64,000 nt of DNA from Balanoglossus misakiensis (Eukaryota; Hemichordata), in the NCBI GenBank assembly GCA_040954595.2, contig CM082589.2, positions 8,060,001 through 8,124,000 on the forward strand, given 5' to 3'. Positions 51,501 through 61,181 of the stretch are shown piece after piece. Within the stretch, counting starts at the first letter, position 1, and each line of letters starts with the position of its first letter. The translations under genes were made by a program, and so were the position numbers. The notes beneath the pieces are model-generated. The model made no database searches. It saw only the letters and a program-made list of their open reading frames with translations, and was not told the origin of the DNA.

Positions 51501-52100
51501 AGTCGACCAATCACAACCCCATTCGCAAACTTGATAGACTTATTGGTTAGGTGACCATGTGCATCTCATACCGCATACCGTTACTCAGTAATCGCCGGTT
51601 CTGGAGAAGAAGATTTTTGAAATTTGAATCGTTATTACCTGTAACCAATTCAACAAGTCGTTTCTTTCTTTGAATTTCTGAAGGAAATCGTTGCGCATAT
51701 GGTTCAACGTTATCACTTTCGGAAACTGAGGGGCGAGGATGATGAGGAGGGTGCCGCTAAAGCTGGTCCAGATCCGTGGATGATCAACTTAAAAGAAGAC
51801 ATCGCGGGCTTTAAATATGAAATGTTTGAAGCCATCGGAGAAATGGACGGCAAGATAAACCAATTGCGCGCGCGTATCGAAGAAGAGGATGTTGAAAACG
51901 AAGATGGCGGACAGGCAGGAAGTGAAATGTTTCACAAATTGCACGACGCCATGGCGGAACCGGAACCGAAAAAGGGCGGGGAAAAGGGGGACGATGTCGA
52001 TGTTGCTGCCGAGATTTTGCTTTCTGCCGGAATCAAAGCTGGCGAGATTGGTGAACTAAATGACGATGAGTTTGTCGACATTGATGATATAACAGACTAG
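36405..52100 (+). CDS. TRPC-type cation channel (TRPC-A), ten coding exons
   Basis: Predicted subunit of a tetrameric, Ca2+-permeable, receptor-operated plasma-membrane channel of the canonical TRP family. Ten exons with GT..AG borders join in frame to 879 residues; exons: 36405-36582, 39878-40002, 40698-41192, 45848-46217, 46734-46876, 48547-49043, 49353-49551, 49844-50017, 50804-50845, 51684-52100. Domains in order: ankyrin repeats (about 10-140, with DPNGRTALIIAVEN and LTPLILAAHHNNYDLIQ), linker helices, S1 297-317, S2 329-351, S3 418-436, a long S3-S4 loop 437-515, S4 516-536, S5 554-578, pore helix with LFW at 611-613, S6 633-661 (VVLLNILIAMM), TRP helix with QWKYSR at 675-680 where TRPCs usually have EWKFAR, a PPPFNIFPT segment, a CIRB-like basic segment 742-757, coiled coil about 775-808 and an acidic tail. 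Length fits TRPC1/4/5. The start has a good context (purine at -3, G at +4). A zinc-loop cysteine cluster is missing and the C-terminus has no PDZ motif like that of TRPC4/5. TRPC-B follows on the same strand. Confidence 0.95.
36583..39877 (+). other. TRPC-A intron 1
   Basis: A 3.3 kb phase-1 intron, GTAAGT..TTTTTCAG. No additional exon or clear repeat was recognised. A stretch near 37,530-37,640 repeats the phrase TGACCCCCT twice and may be part of an interspersed element. Confidence 0.8.
39878..40002 (+). CDS. TRPC-A exon 2 (ankyrin repeat 2)
   Basis: Residues 60-101. Reads DVIEILLEHDVELGDALLRA, the hallmark TRPC ankyrin segment (compare IIELLL..VGDALL in the family). Too short for a long open frame, but set by the acceptor TTTTTCAG, the donor TTG|GTGAGT and the exact phase match to exon 1. 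Confidence 0.92.
40698..41192 (+). CDS. TRPC-A exon 3 (ankyrin repeats 3-4 and linker helices)
   Basis: Residues 102-266, phase 0 at both ends, donor AGG|GTGAGT. Carries FHPDLTPLILAAHHNNYDLI, then INIYRAFAS and AFQLSSKLTELSERDYEF, matching the conserved TRPC linker-helix region. Between residues 140 and 165, where vertebrate TRPC4/5 have a His/Cys zinc site, there is no cysteine. Confidence 0.94.
41193..45847 (+). other. TRPC-A intron 3
   Basis: A 4.65 kb phase-0 intron. It includes a short (CAGA)n tract at about 45,658-45,684. Small open frames inside show no TRP or other family signature. Confidence 0.75.
45848..46217 (+). CDS. TRPC-A exon 4 (S1, S2)
   Basis: Residues 267-389 plus one base of 390. 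Opens with a pre-S1 segment containing CQQILIRRWYHGLGHWRKL (compare CQQLLASRWY..W in TRPC4/5), then S1 and S2 separated by KSPFVKF, and FSVTEWLIIIWIIG. Acceptor CTTGCAG, donor CG|GTGAGT. Confidence 0.94.
46338..46465. repeat. Short inverted-repeat element in TRPC-A intron 4
   Basis: Perfect 11 bp terminal inverted repeats TTCGCGGATAG and CTATCCGCGAA bound 128 bp, with a nested pair TTTGCGTTC / GAACGCAAA inside. GC-rich ends stand out from the AT-rich intron. Probably a small MITE; no other copy seen. Confidence 0.6.
46734..46876 (+). CDS. TRPC-A exon 5 (S2-S3 linker, S3)
   Basis: Completes codon 390 and codes through residue 437. Contains MTWDEWICAFTKGLNAF and S3 (YSTIILYWIWVVSRFIVYFQ). Phase 1 in, phase 0 out; donor CAG|GTGAGG. 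Confidence 0.92.
48547..49043 (+). CDS. TRPC-A exon 6 (long S3-S4 loop, S4, S5)
   Basis: Residues 438-602 plus two bases of 603. The first 75 or so residues are a Thr/Ser-rich and acidic extracellular loop with N-glycosylation sequons at N448, N465 and N499. S4 follows, then GPMQISLGRMLMDIAKF (a highly conserved TRPC S4-S5 linker) and S5 ending GMNQLYD. Two turret cysteines, C588 and C597, precede the HPFST at the pore helix. Acceptor ATATTTTAG, donor CAC|GTAAGA. Confidence 0.93.
49353..49551 (+). CDS. TRPC-A exon 7 (pore helix, S6)
   Basis: Codon 603 is completed to Thr and the exon codes to D669. It includes LFWALFG (the TRPC LFW pore-helix motif), an extracellular VDNETDR segment and S6 with VVLLNILIAMMSNTY. 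The acceptor at 49,351-49,352 was chosen over a later AG (49,359-49,360) because only it keeps the family spacing FSTxxxxLxxLFW. Confidence 0.92.
49597..49738. repeat. (ATGT)n microsatellite in TRPC-A intron 7
   Basis: About 27 pure ATGT units (49,597-49,704), then units with AGGT and ACGT variants. It starts 45 bases after the exon 7 donor. Confidence 0.95.
49844..50017 (+). CDS. TRPC-A exon 8 (TRP helix)
   Basis: Residues 670-727, phase 0 at both ends. Starts QDADMQWKYSRSRLWITYF, aligning with the DIEWKFAR..LWMSYF TRP-box region, then IPPPFNIFPTTKTL, the proline-rich segment conserved after the TRP helix. Acceptor TCTTGCAG, donor TCG|GTGAGT. Confidence 0.93.
50804..50845 (+). CDS. TRPC-A exon 9 (14-codon micro-exon)
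   Basis: Residues 728-741 (MVLPAKEVENSAYQ). Set by acceptor AAATTCAG and donor CAG|GTATGA. The exon joins in phase 0 on both sides and leads into EIVAHMVQRY of exon 10, aligning with the family's YQEVM..LVKRY. Because it is phase 0-0 it could be skipped without a frame change. Confidence 0.75.
50883..51217. mobile_element. Foldback MITE family F1, copy C, inside TRPC-A intron 9
   Basis: Left end TTAAAGGGACAAAGTCTC, both arms and centre present; the right end stops at GACTTTGT without CCCTTTAA. It begins 37 bases after the exon 9 donor site. Confidence 0.85.
51684..52100 (+). CDS. TRPC-A exon 10 (C-terminal tail)
   Basis: Residues 742-879 and TAG. Contains EIVAHMVQRYHFRKLR (position of the calmodulin/IP3-receptor binding segment in TRPCs), NLKEDIAGFKYEMFEAIG (aligning with LKQDISSFRFEVL), a short coiled coil and an acidic end DDEFVDIDDITD. 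Acceptor TTTCTGAAG. The tail is shorter than that of TRPC4/5 and lacks their terminal PDZ-binding motif. Confidence 0.92.
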   Translation, partial: EIVAHMVQRYHFRKLRGEDDEEGAAKAGPDPWMINLKEDIAGFKYEMFEAIGEMDGKINQLRARIEEEDVENEDGGQAGSEMFHKLHDAMAEPEPKKGGEKGDDVDVAAEILLSAGIKAGEIGELNDDEFVDIDDITD

Positions 52101-52865
52101 TGTTTTCATCTTTGCAACTCCTCAGCTGGATATTTTTGTTCGAAAGTAGTATTTCTTCTTAAGACGACTATTTAATAATAATAATAATTATAATAGTATA
52201 CAAATACTACTACTTCTACTACTACTAATAATAGGACAGTATTTACTCACAAAGAAAAACTTGGATAGTAACTGCAAGCATTGTAATCAAATATTTGTAA
52301 CTTTCTCGAACTTGACTTTACGTCGTCAAAACAATAAGCAAATAGGTAGCTTTACTGGCAAAGACTAAAATATCGGATGAAGACAAGTATAACTAGGGCA
52401 TCTTTAACTGTGTTGATAATAACAATATTGACATATACCGTCGCCGAAAACTGCAACCGTCATAATTCAAATGAGAATGTTGTTTGCATACAATGCATTC
52501 TTGTAAGATGGTCAGTTTTCGCGGCAGTTTCAGTCGTGACTAAAACTGACTTGACTAAACGACGAATCGTCATTCGCTTGAAGGCACCACCCAGTTTTCA
52601 TTGGAAAGCATAGAAGTATGTCTCAGTATGTTTTGATTGTAATATATGGATTGTAATGGTGCCCATGCAGGCCTTTTCGTTGAGTAGAGTGAGCGCATTG
52701 TTACTGCTACGTACTTTATTGCTCCTTTGCTGAGTTGAAGATAATTATCCTACTGAAAACCTATAAGCTAGCTCCAATGCGGAACCATAATTATTTGTAT
52801 AATGTTATACTGTAGTATTTGGTATCATGCGTCGAGTAACATTCAGTGTTTAGTTTCTTCTCATT

Positions 52866-52871
52866 AATAAA
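52866..52871 (+). terminator. Possible polyadenylation signal of TRPC-A (AATAAA)
   Basis: The first AATAAA noticed on the plus strand after the stop codon, about 770 bp downstream. Position only; no cleavage-site evidence. Confidence 0.25.
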
Positions 52872-52976
52872 GTAAGTATTCTTTACAATGATATTCTTAA
52901 TATGTAAGGAAACTGAAACAGATAATCAACCAGATTGTTACATCTTCTTATTCCTTGTTAATCAGAAAATTCTCTG

Positions 52977-53062
52977 TCTCTTTGTCTTTGTCCCTCTCTC
53001 TCTCTTTCTATCTCTCTCTCCCTCCCATCCTCTCTCTCTCTCTTTCTCTCTCCCCCTCTCTC
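52977..53062. repeat. (CT)n-rich low-complexity tract
   Basis: Interrupted CTCTCT runs on the plus strand. Confidence 0.9.
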
Positions 53063-55130
53063 GTGTCAAGACGTTTATGCGATGTCATTTTCCGACTAAA
53101 GTTGAACGGATTTATGGCAAAAGGTCTCTAAACTATTTGCTTATCAATATCTATCATTGATTTAAGAGCATTTTTATTTCTCTAACATAGGAATCTGATT
53201 GGACAGATAAACACAGCAAACTTTAAAAAGTCTGCGTGATTCCATTTTGCTATTTCTGTTCTACCGAGCTGAAAGAGTCGTGAAAGGAATTTATATCATT
53301 GAAGGATTTCACTGTAACCCATTATCATAGCATGATGTCCTTACAGCAAATATGTAATTATGAATTCAACCTAGAAGTGTCACACAATAGGGTTGGTGAA
53401 ACAGCTATCAGGAAATGCCAATGAATTAATTTAGGGTCCCATTAGACGGTAAATTATGATGTAATATTCCTTCGTTAATTTAAAATTAATGTGTAATATA
53501 AATAGATGAGAAATAACTACAATGCGATTTATGCAAACGCAGTTCGAAATACGAAGAGCTTTCTCTACATATTTGAAAGCGTATCTAAGAATACCAGCTT
53601 GCTAAATGACCTATCCGATATCATATCCTTATTCCTTTGACCTGCGTCCTACAGAAATACATATAACATACATTGGTGATAGGCATTATTCACCGCTCTG
53701 CCTTGGCAGAGTGTGTCTATGACACGTCTCAAGTTGCAATACTGTTGTGTAGCATGTCTTATGGTTGGAATAACTCTGATAATTTGCATCACTTGAAGAA
53801 ATATCGTATGAATATCAATGGGCTGTGGTTATAGTTATTTCATAAAGTGTGCCTGTCTCATGAATACGATCATTTCAATTATGTTAGCCTATGTTAGCTT
53901 GTTCACTAAGCTTACTGTTTCCCTTGAATTATTCTGTATGCTTGTAATTCGTACATGTGTAAGTAATTGTATATCAATGTTGCGTTGTACAGTAATCGGT
54001 ACACCTAGCCACAAAAGCGTGACAGTTAAAACAGGATAGAATAATTTTATTGTACTGTATTCCGCCGTTGTAATCGATTTGTGAGTATTGTTGTATATGG
54101 ATATAATTATATTTTCATTTAGTATGCACAAAATAAAAAAACTCTTCCAACATTTAATGTACGTGCTTCAATTAATCAGTAATTAATGTTTTATACAGGT
54201 GTAATTAGTGGGATGATTTCTGATGATGATCTGTTACGAAATGTTTCATATTTCCAATGACCTGGTTCTCACGCAATAAGTCTTACTATACAGACTGATA
54301 CTGGTTGGTATAAGAATTTACTATGTACAGTTTTCATTTTATTTCACTGTCGAAAACAGCAATAAATATGTACTCCCCTATACTCTTCGTGATTTGTGTG
54401 CCATTCTTGCTCTATACCATCAAACGCTGATGCTAAAATTCCGTCCAACACTGTTGGTGGTATGTGTAATTGAATTTATTAACATATCACTTTCCAACCA
54501 ACTGCGCGTACTTCGGTCCCCGCAGTCTTAGGCTTCTAAATTTCCGCTTTTGAATTATTTTTCTTGTCTGAACCTGAGTTGATCTTCTACGGTCACGATT
54601 CTCGGTTTTCAGATTTTATTTGGGAAAGTCGGAAAACAACAACGACAACAGGTTCCGTTAGTGATAGCAGACAGCAAAGGGGAGACCGGAGCGGGAAATG
54701 GAACCTTTAGTCCTCATAAACTATAACGAAACAGAAAACGTTCATTAACATGTTTAAAGAAGGACGCGGATTTCGATTTCAACACCAAGGACCTGCGGAA
54801 AATCAGGGTTCAAAAATGGTAGTAAAATGTGGAGTCGGTAAACGCTATTTCCCATGTATATGTCAATGCAACGAATCTGTGATGATCGATATCTGTATAG
54901 AACGGCTGATCAGATGCTAACCAAAGTTTTCAGCCTGTTTTTGAGGTTTTTCATCTGCGAAAACGTTACGGGGAAATTAGCCTAGTTTTCCACTGCCTTG
55001 ACACATTTAATTGGTGCTTGCAAGCAGAAAAATAAAACTTTGTCAACTTAAAATACAAAAAGGGACTGGTTGCCTTATCGCTGGCATCGGTCAGGTTACG
55101 ATCACGTCACCTTACACTGCAGTATTGGAT

Positions 55131-55194
55131 GTGTACGCAATTGGAGTTGTCAAGTTAGCGTATACTTACTCGTGTACGCAATTGGAGTTGTCAA
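55131..55194 (+). repeat. Tandem duplication with 23 bp exact direct repeats
   Basis: A 23 bp exact direct repeat (GTGTACGCAATTGGAGTTGT plus CAA) occurs at 55,131-55,153 and 55,172-55,194, a 41 bp period. Confidence 0.9.
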
Positions 55195-57099
55195 AACGTA
55201 TTCATCAAAGACGGTAATGCGAACTTCACAATTTGAATTGACAAGGTTTCTATGCTCTATTTAATCACAATTCCCCCCGAAGTCAACCAAAGCTTGTTAT
55301 GCACACCAACATGTATCTGAGTGATTTATGTATTGATTTGCAAAGTGCTCGACACCATTGTAGGTATGATTGGAACTATGTCTGTGAGCACAACAGACGG
55401 GTACAGCATACCCGTGGCCAAAGAAACCGGCCTGTTGGATCGCACTGGACCAAAGCGTCCGTGAAAATCAATACCAAGATTGTGTGTGTACTTTATGGGT
55501 CACGTGATGTTCTATGCGACAGCGTTACGGATCCTTCATAGTATGGCGATTTTCTCACAGTATAATTTATTGTACTGTCCACACTGTTCAATAAACCAAT
55601 ATTGAACCATTTGGTACAATCGGGATTACCTACGTAAACATTCACGTCAATGACTCTTGTGGTTCAGTCAAATAACAAACCTGTCTTTGGCACAGACGTG
55701 ACAAAGTCAAGAAGTTCACGTTCACTGACGTTCGAGCTCAAGTGATTCGTACGCAGTCGACCGTGAACGGTGGTGACGGAGAGGATAAAACAAGATTGCG
55801 ATTATATAGGATTAGTTTTGATGAAATTAAGACTTACTTCCAAATATCAATCTTTCCGAATGATAAAAATGACTATTCATCTGTTTATCTGGTTCTGCGC
55901 CAATGAACATGGAGACATGTGGAGGATTTGTTTAAGCTGCAAATCTCCGAGTGATCGATAGTCCCTCTTTGCAGAAACTCGCGATGTCAACTCAGTGAAT
56001 CAAATAAAAGTCATTCTATTGCAGTGTTTTCTTTTAATTTAAAAAATGTTTTAACAACATCACAATTAACACGAGTTGGTACAATAACTCACATCATGTA
56101 AGAAAAAGAATTCATACCCATCGATGAAAATTGTCATCTCAAACTTTATTGTTTATCATATCACTCTGCTTTAGCCATTATTCCGAAATGTGTGAATAAA
56201 TTTGTACTAGTATTGAAATTATGTCAATTCAATTATCTCGCTCTAATTTGAATGTCATTATCCAAGGTATTCTGCAGACTTCACTCGGTACATTTCAGAC
56301 AGCAGACAAAGAAAAGCATGCTCGATTGGCGTGTTCGGCTTTCAACAGATCCTTTGATGGGGTAATTAATCATGATTGCGGTATGATAGATTAAGCCCCT
56401 TAAAATTGATTCTAGTACAGCATTCAAATTTACACAAAGACACTAGGCAAAGACATGTATGAACATTTCCTTGGGCAAGAAATCAAGCTTAAACGTTGCC
56501 TAGTAACCCAGTCCTATTTTCTATGACAACTGAATTCTGAATGACGATTTTAAAAGCAAGAGACAGCGAAGATTGTCGGAAACCACTATTATGGCATTCT
56601 TGCCAAAAATGAATACAAAGCAAAAATAAATTATATCATATCTGAAATACTAATTTGGAAATATCTACGGCATAGTCATGACTACGGGTCGGTAGGACGA
56701 CGCAGTAATAAAATATATCCTGTAAGTGCGCGTGGCTCCATCGTCCTAGAGTTTCACACAACATGCTGTGCTTTGAACATTTCTGAAACAAATTACTGTA
56801 ACACGCGCCAATGGAATTTATAGTCGGTCGCATTTCCCTAAATAAACGTAATCTTATCTGAAACTTGGTAATGTGGTCTGTCCCAAAAGCTGTCAAAATA
56901 AATCGAAGTATTTCTGGGGTAAAGTTAAGGTCAAAGTAATAGCACGAATTTCTGTCTGTGTGACTGTCTGAAATCTCACTCGTGAATGCCGATATATACA
57001 CGAGTACAAATAACGACGAACTAAAATCAACAAAAAGGAACGGAATGATGTATTTCACCCAAAACAGCTTACACTGTAAACTTAAAAGTTGTAGAGGCA

Positions 57100-57375
57100 T
57101 TTCGTTAAGGCGGAATTCACTTCGAAAATCAAAGTCATAAACGTACTCATATTTCCTGGGACCCTTAAGAATATACTCTCTTAAAATTGGAGAACACAAA
57201 TTTGGGTAACCGCGCAAAAATTTGGATGACATAACAAAATTGTCTCAAGTTGTCTAAAATTCGAAATTCAAAATGGCCGTCAATCTTTGCGCGAAGTCTA
57301 TGGTGAAAATTTAAATGAGTGATTTTCATGAAAACAAGACGATGAACACTCAGTTTTTTTCTTCTTGTTTAATAA
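57100..57375 (-). repeat. Interspersed repeat family R3, copy 2 (inverted)
   Basis: Read on the minus strand it gives CGTCTTGTTTTCATGAAAAT, CCATAGACTTCGC, GGCCATTTTGAATTTCGAAT and CTTTGATTTTCGAAGTGAAT in the same order as 29,936-30,155, with an insertion of roughly 70 bp between the last two blocks. Confidence 0.7.
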
Positions 57376-59307
57376 AAAAACCCACACACTTTAATGTAGA
57401 AGGGATGGGAAAGTTTTGAGGACTACCATTTTTTTCAGAAAATCTGTCCCCGAGGCGAATACCTTAACAGTCAACGGGGAGTGAAACATCCAGGTAATAT
57501 GACCCGCTGTTAATATTGGCAGCCGTTCGAACCGATTTATAGTGACATTGTCACTTAGTACATGGATCAAGCCTAGCAGTTTAACAACAACAAACGGTCC
57601 TTATAACCCTGTGGTGTTGCTTGGGTCAGGCGTTACGTTACTTTTTAAAGTTTATCTGTGGATTTTACCATACCAAGTTTTGTGTTTAGAACGTCCAAGG
57701 TTTATTTTCAACTGAGTCTCTGTACATTGTCGGAGCCCCCTCTCTTTGTTGGATTTCTCTCAGAAAGACGCGATTTAGGATCATGGTGTTTGAGTAGAAG
57801 TAAAGCTTTATCGGTAGAATTAGCTAATTATTTTTCTCTGTTACATATTGGAACGTTTGACGCATTCATGTACAGAACAAACTACGTTATTTTGTCGAAA
57901 GCCTGTGAGCTTTTACCAGCGACAGATAGCAGATGTAAGATAATGTGATATGATGTTTTGTGACGGTGATGTGATGTGATGTGGTGTGTTGGGTGTTGGG
58001 TGGGATGTGGTCTCACAGATCACACGCACTGCAGGTAATGGTGTTCTATTGTTAAAGAATATGTTCTTTTCAAGTTCGACAAAAAATGAAGTGAAATCTT
58101 GAATTAAATTTAAAAGATGTGGAAGTGATGACGCAGCTGCTGTTTTGCAAAGTGGGGTCATGTTGGGGGCGCCAGTTTGTCAATCGTTTGGCGATCAGTG
58201 TCGCGAAATCGCATCGGCACAAATTCTAGAAAACTTTCACGAATGCGAATATTTTTGTAATTCAAAGTTTCCCAAGTACATCCAATATTTCCGACGATCA
58301 TAGTTCTTGAGAATATGGCCCAGCATGACATTCACATTCCAGCAAATATTTCTGACCATTGATAATAACGTTCAATCATCACCACGTTTTGCCATTCGTA
58401 ACATTCACTTCTATAGTGCCATAGCATGAATGTTTACAAACAGACGTGCCCTATTGTTTAAATTTGCACATGTATTCATGAAAAACACGAAAACGCAAAC
58501 ATTTACATGACTTGGTTACAACATACCACAGTGAAACATTGTTTTTTTCTATTGTGATTACATAAGGAAAATTAAATAGCTCATAATTTTAGGCACGTTT
58601 CAAAAGGAATCCTCCTATTTGTATACATTAGTGAAAAATTCTAGTTTTATTTTACCACCAACGGCTGTTCATTTGCAACAACTCTATTGTATATAAAACA
58701 TTGACATTCAATCAGTCAACATTTATAAGTTTATGCAGATTATGCTCAGATAAAATCAACTCCTGGCAACCGCTGCTTCCAAATGTTGTTTTCGAGAACG
58801 TGCCAGTCAATGTGGCGTCACCCAGGCAATGTCAAACTCTCTCGCTCTCTCATGCTTGATAAAAAACATACGAGTCAAATGATTGTTTTCTAACAGCTTT
58901 CAGCATTATAATTTACGGTCACGCCATCGCCGACATTCTCATTTTAGGGGGTTTACTACCAGGGTTGAGCTATTAAATACCCGATATTGATATATAGACA
59001 GTGGCATAAATTGATGGAAATGGGATCTGAAAATGATGCCATAGATATGTGCGTGGTGACACTAGTAAACCGGGGTATAGATATATAATGACCTTAAGCG
59101 GATATGTTGTTGTATAAAACATAAAGTCAGCGTCTACGTATTCCAGACGATATAAATTGTCTTGAATGAAGCTGGGTGAAAGTTGATCTAAACATTCTTT
59201 GGCGGCAGACTCAAGGGTAAACCAAAGTCCCGGCTCCCAGCTAATCCTCAGACTGATTTCCTCCATCCAATTGCGTGTCAAATTTCATTCCCATTCAGGG
59301 CATATGT

Positions 59308-59318
59308 TTAAAGGGACA

Positions 59319-59367
<49 letters not shown>

Positions 59368-59614
59368 CCCTTTTCCATTAATTATGTTTGATAAAAGACA
59401 GTGCTTATATTAATGTACATGTGTATATGTAGTGAATGAATGTTCAACCACACACAACCTCCATCCCACTTGTATGATATGAGAGTAAAAACTCACCCAA
59501 AATGAATAAATGGTAGAAAACGATTACTAGTATTCATTTTGGCGAGTTTATTTCACTCTCGTGTCTACAAGCGGAATGAAAGAGGGCGGCGAGATAGAGA
59601 CTTTGTCCCTTTAA
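59308..59614. mobile_element. Foldback MITE family F1, copy D
   Basis: Both ends are intact (left TTAAAGGGACAAAGTCTC, right GACTTTGTCCCTTTAA). The left arm carries about 20 TC units (59,323-59,363), where other copies have only a few. The right arm lacks an internal block between the AAGCGGAATG and GGGCGGCGAG segments, giving 307 bp. Confidence 0.87.
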
Positions 59615-60951
59615 CAGGAATTTTCCCGTACGTTTGGGCTTAATGTTTGACCCTTGCTATCTCATCTTGGCCTTGCACCATGTTTAGTCACCTGTGATTC
59701 ATTCTAATGGCAAAGCTGCGTGTGGCGAGAATCAGCAACGCTTTAGCGGAATTCACATTTAGAGAATGATTGATGAGACAAGCGGCATCGTCGACACGTT
59801 AATTGCAGCATAAATCGAAGGCCATGTCACGTTCATTCACCACTGTACAAGTAAAACAAAATTCTTGATCTGTTTAAATTAACCAATTTATAGACTCGGT
59901 TTATTTGATGGGAAATAAAAGTTATCAGATGTGATAATAGAAATGTTTGTCTTAAGATTACCTTCGGTCAGTTTACAAAATCAAGCGCTGTGTTCATGAT
60001 AGAAGAGGGTTCAATCAATGACAACTTCTTAGACTAAGACTTAACCTACGAAGCCCAACTTGATGCGGTGTACGCCTCTGATGATGGTGTAAGCCTACTA
60101 AAAATGAGTATTTCAAAAGACATTGACCTCCTTTTTTGGGTCCTTTATAATTTGCATATTAGTCCTCAACATCTGTACCTGAATATAAAAGGTGGAACAC
60201 GTTTGGAGTGAGTTGCCTCTCTTCAACTCTGACCCGTCTGAGGCTGTCTGTCTTACAATGGCTTCATGGACTCTAAGTTTCTTGAGAATACGGCTCACAA
60301 TGACATCATTTACAATGAGTAGAGGAGAGTTTTAGAAGATGTATAAACAATTCCCCGAAGTTTACTCAGGGGCTTCGTTTGCTCTGTGAACTTCAGCTAA
60401 GCACGATTAGACAGCTGCCCTATATAATCCTAGCATCTTAGTCTGCCGTGTTAAAACAATAAAAGTCCATTAAAAGACGACACTCTTGTCTGCTGCCAGG
60501 CTATTCAATGCCAGCAATTAACAGGCTGGACATTATAAGCTGTCAATCATGAATTCGGTAATTAATACACATACTTAACATACGGGCATTGGAAGTCTGT
60601 GTTTAGGGCAAGTCAGTATCACGTTTGACCCGTGCAGTTAATGAAAACACACAAACATACACAAGTTGAAAACATTGTGTCGAGTCAATTGATATACATG
60701 TGTTGTCTTGAAAATATTGAAGCGAATAAAACATTATTGAGTAATTTTAATGACATCTGGCCATAAATGGGTATCCCAGGCTCCCTAGCTCAGTGACAAA
60801 AATGACTACAAAACGCCATCCTCTGTTGCAGTCATGAAGTTTGTATGTTGCAACCCTTTGTAGTCAACACGTTGAATACGGTGTGGGCGGCACAAGTCTG
60901 AAGTTGTACGCTGAGTAGTTCCTACACGTACAATACAGTGGTGTATCGAAA
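59615..60951. other. Upstream flank of TRPC-B, no other gene seen
   Basis: Likely holds the promoter and 5' UTR of TRPC-B. No core promoter motif stood out. Confidence 0.45.
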
Positions 60952-61114
60952 ATGGCGAATAGCGCTGTGGAGAAGCTGTATCTGGTAGCTGCAGAGAAAG
61001 GCGACAAGAAAGCAATGAAATATGCCTTGGAATATTGTAAAGGATTGAACGTGAACTGTACCGACGCCAACGGGAGAACTGCCCTGGTTATAGCCATACA
61101 GAATGGAAGTACAG
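60952..61114 (+). CDS. TRPC-type channel TRPC-B, first coding exon (partial gene)
   Basis: Codes 54 residues plus one base and ends at donor CAG|GTTTGT. VEKLYLVAAEKGDKKAMKYA and DANGRTALVIAIQN match exon 1 of TRPC-A (LFLSAAEKGDKKAIKYALEN, DPNGRTALIIAVEN) residue for residue over most positions, and the phase-1 boundary is identical. It is the first ankyrin segment of a TRPC channel. No exon 2 equivalent (family motif IIELLL..VGDALL) was found up to the right edge, so intron 1 is at least 2.9 kb and the rest of the gene lies outside. Start context is good (A at -3, G at +4). It could be a solitary duplicated exon, but the intact frame and donor favour a real gene. Confidence 0.82.
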
Positions 61115-61181
61115 GTTTGTTCCTCCTTTTTAAGCTGAATTTAGTCGGCGTTTGGACAACTATCGAAGAGCCTTCTTTACT

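Larger units (their letters stand above)
52101..59307. other. Intergenic sequence after TRPC-A, no gene supported
   Basis: The 3' UTR of TRPC-A must start here. The first AATAAA noticed is at about 52,866-52,871. Also present: AAT/TAC-type short repeats (52,164-52,235), a pyrimidine-rich (CT)n tract (52,977-53,062), a 41 bp tandem duplication (55,131-55,194), inverted repeat R3 copy 2 and a GTGATGTGATG-type low-complexity tract (57,950-58,012). A 198-codon minus frame at 56,636-57,232 overlaps repeat R3 and resembles no family I know. Confidence 0.55.

Noticed and set aside
56636-57232. 198-codon minus-strand open frame
   Set aside because: Its 5' part lies in interspersed repeat R3, and I recognise no domain, signal peptide or splice context. 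A frame of this length is borderline by chance in 64 kb.
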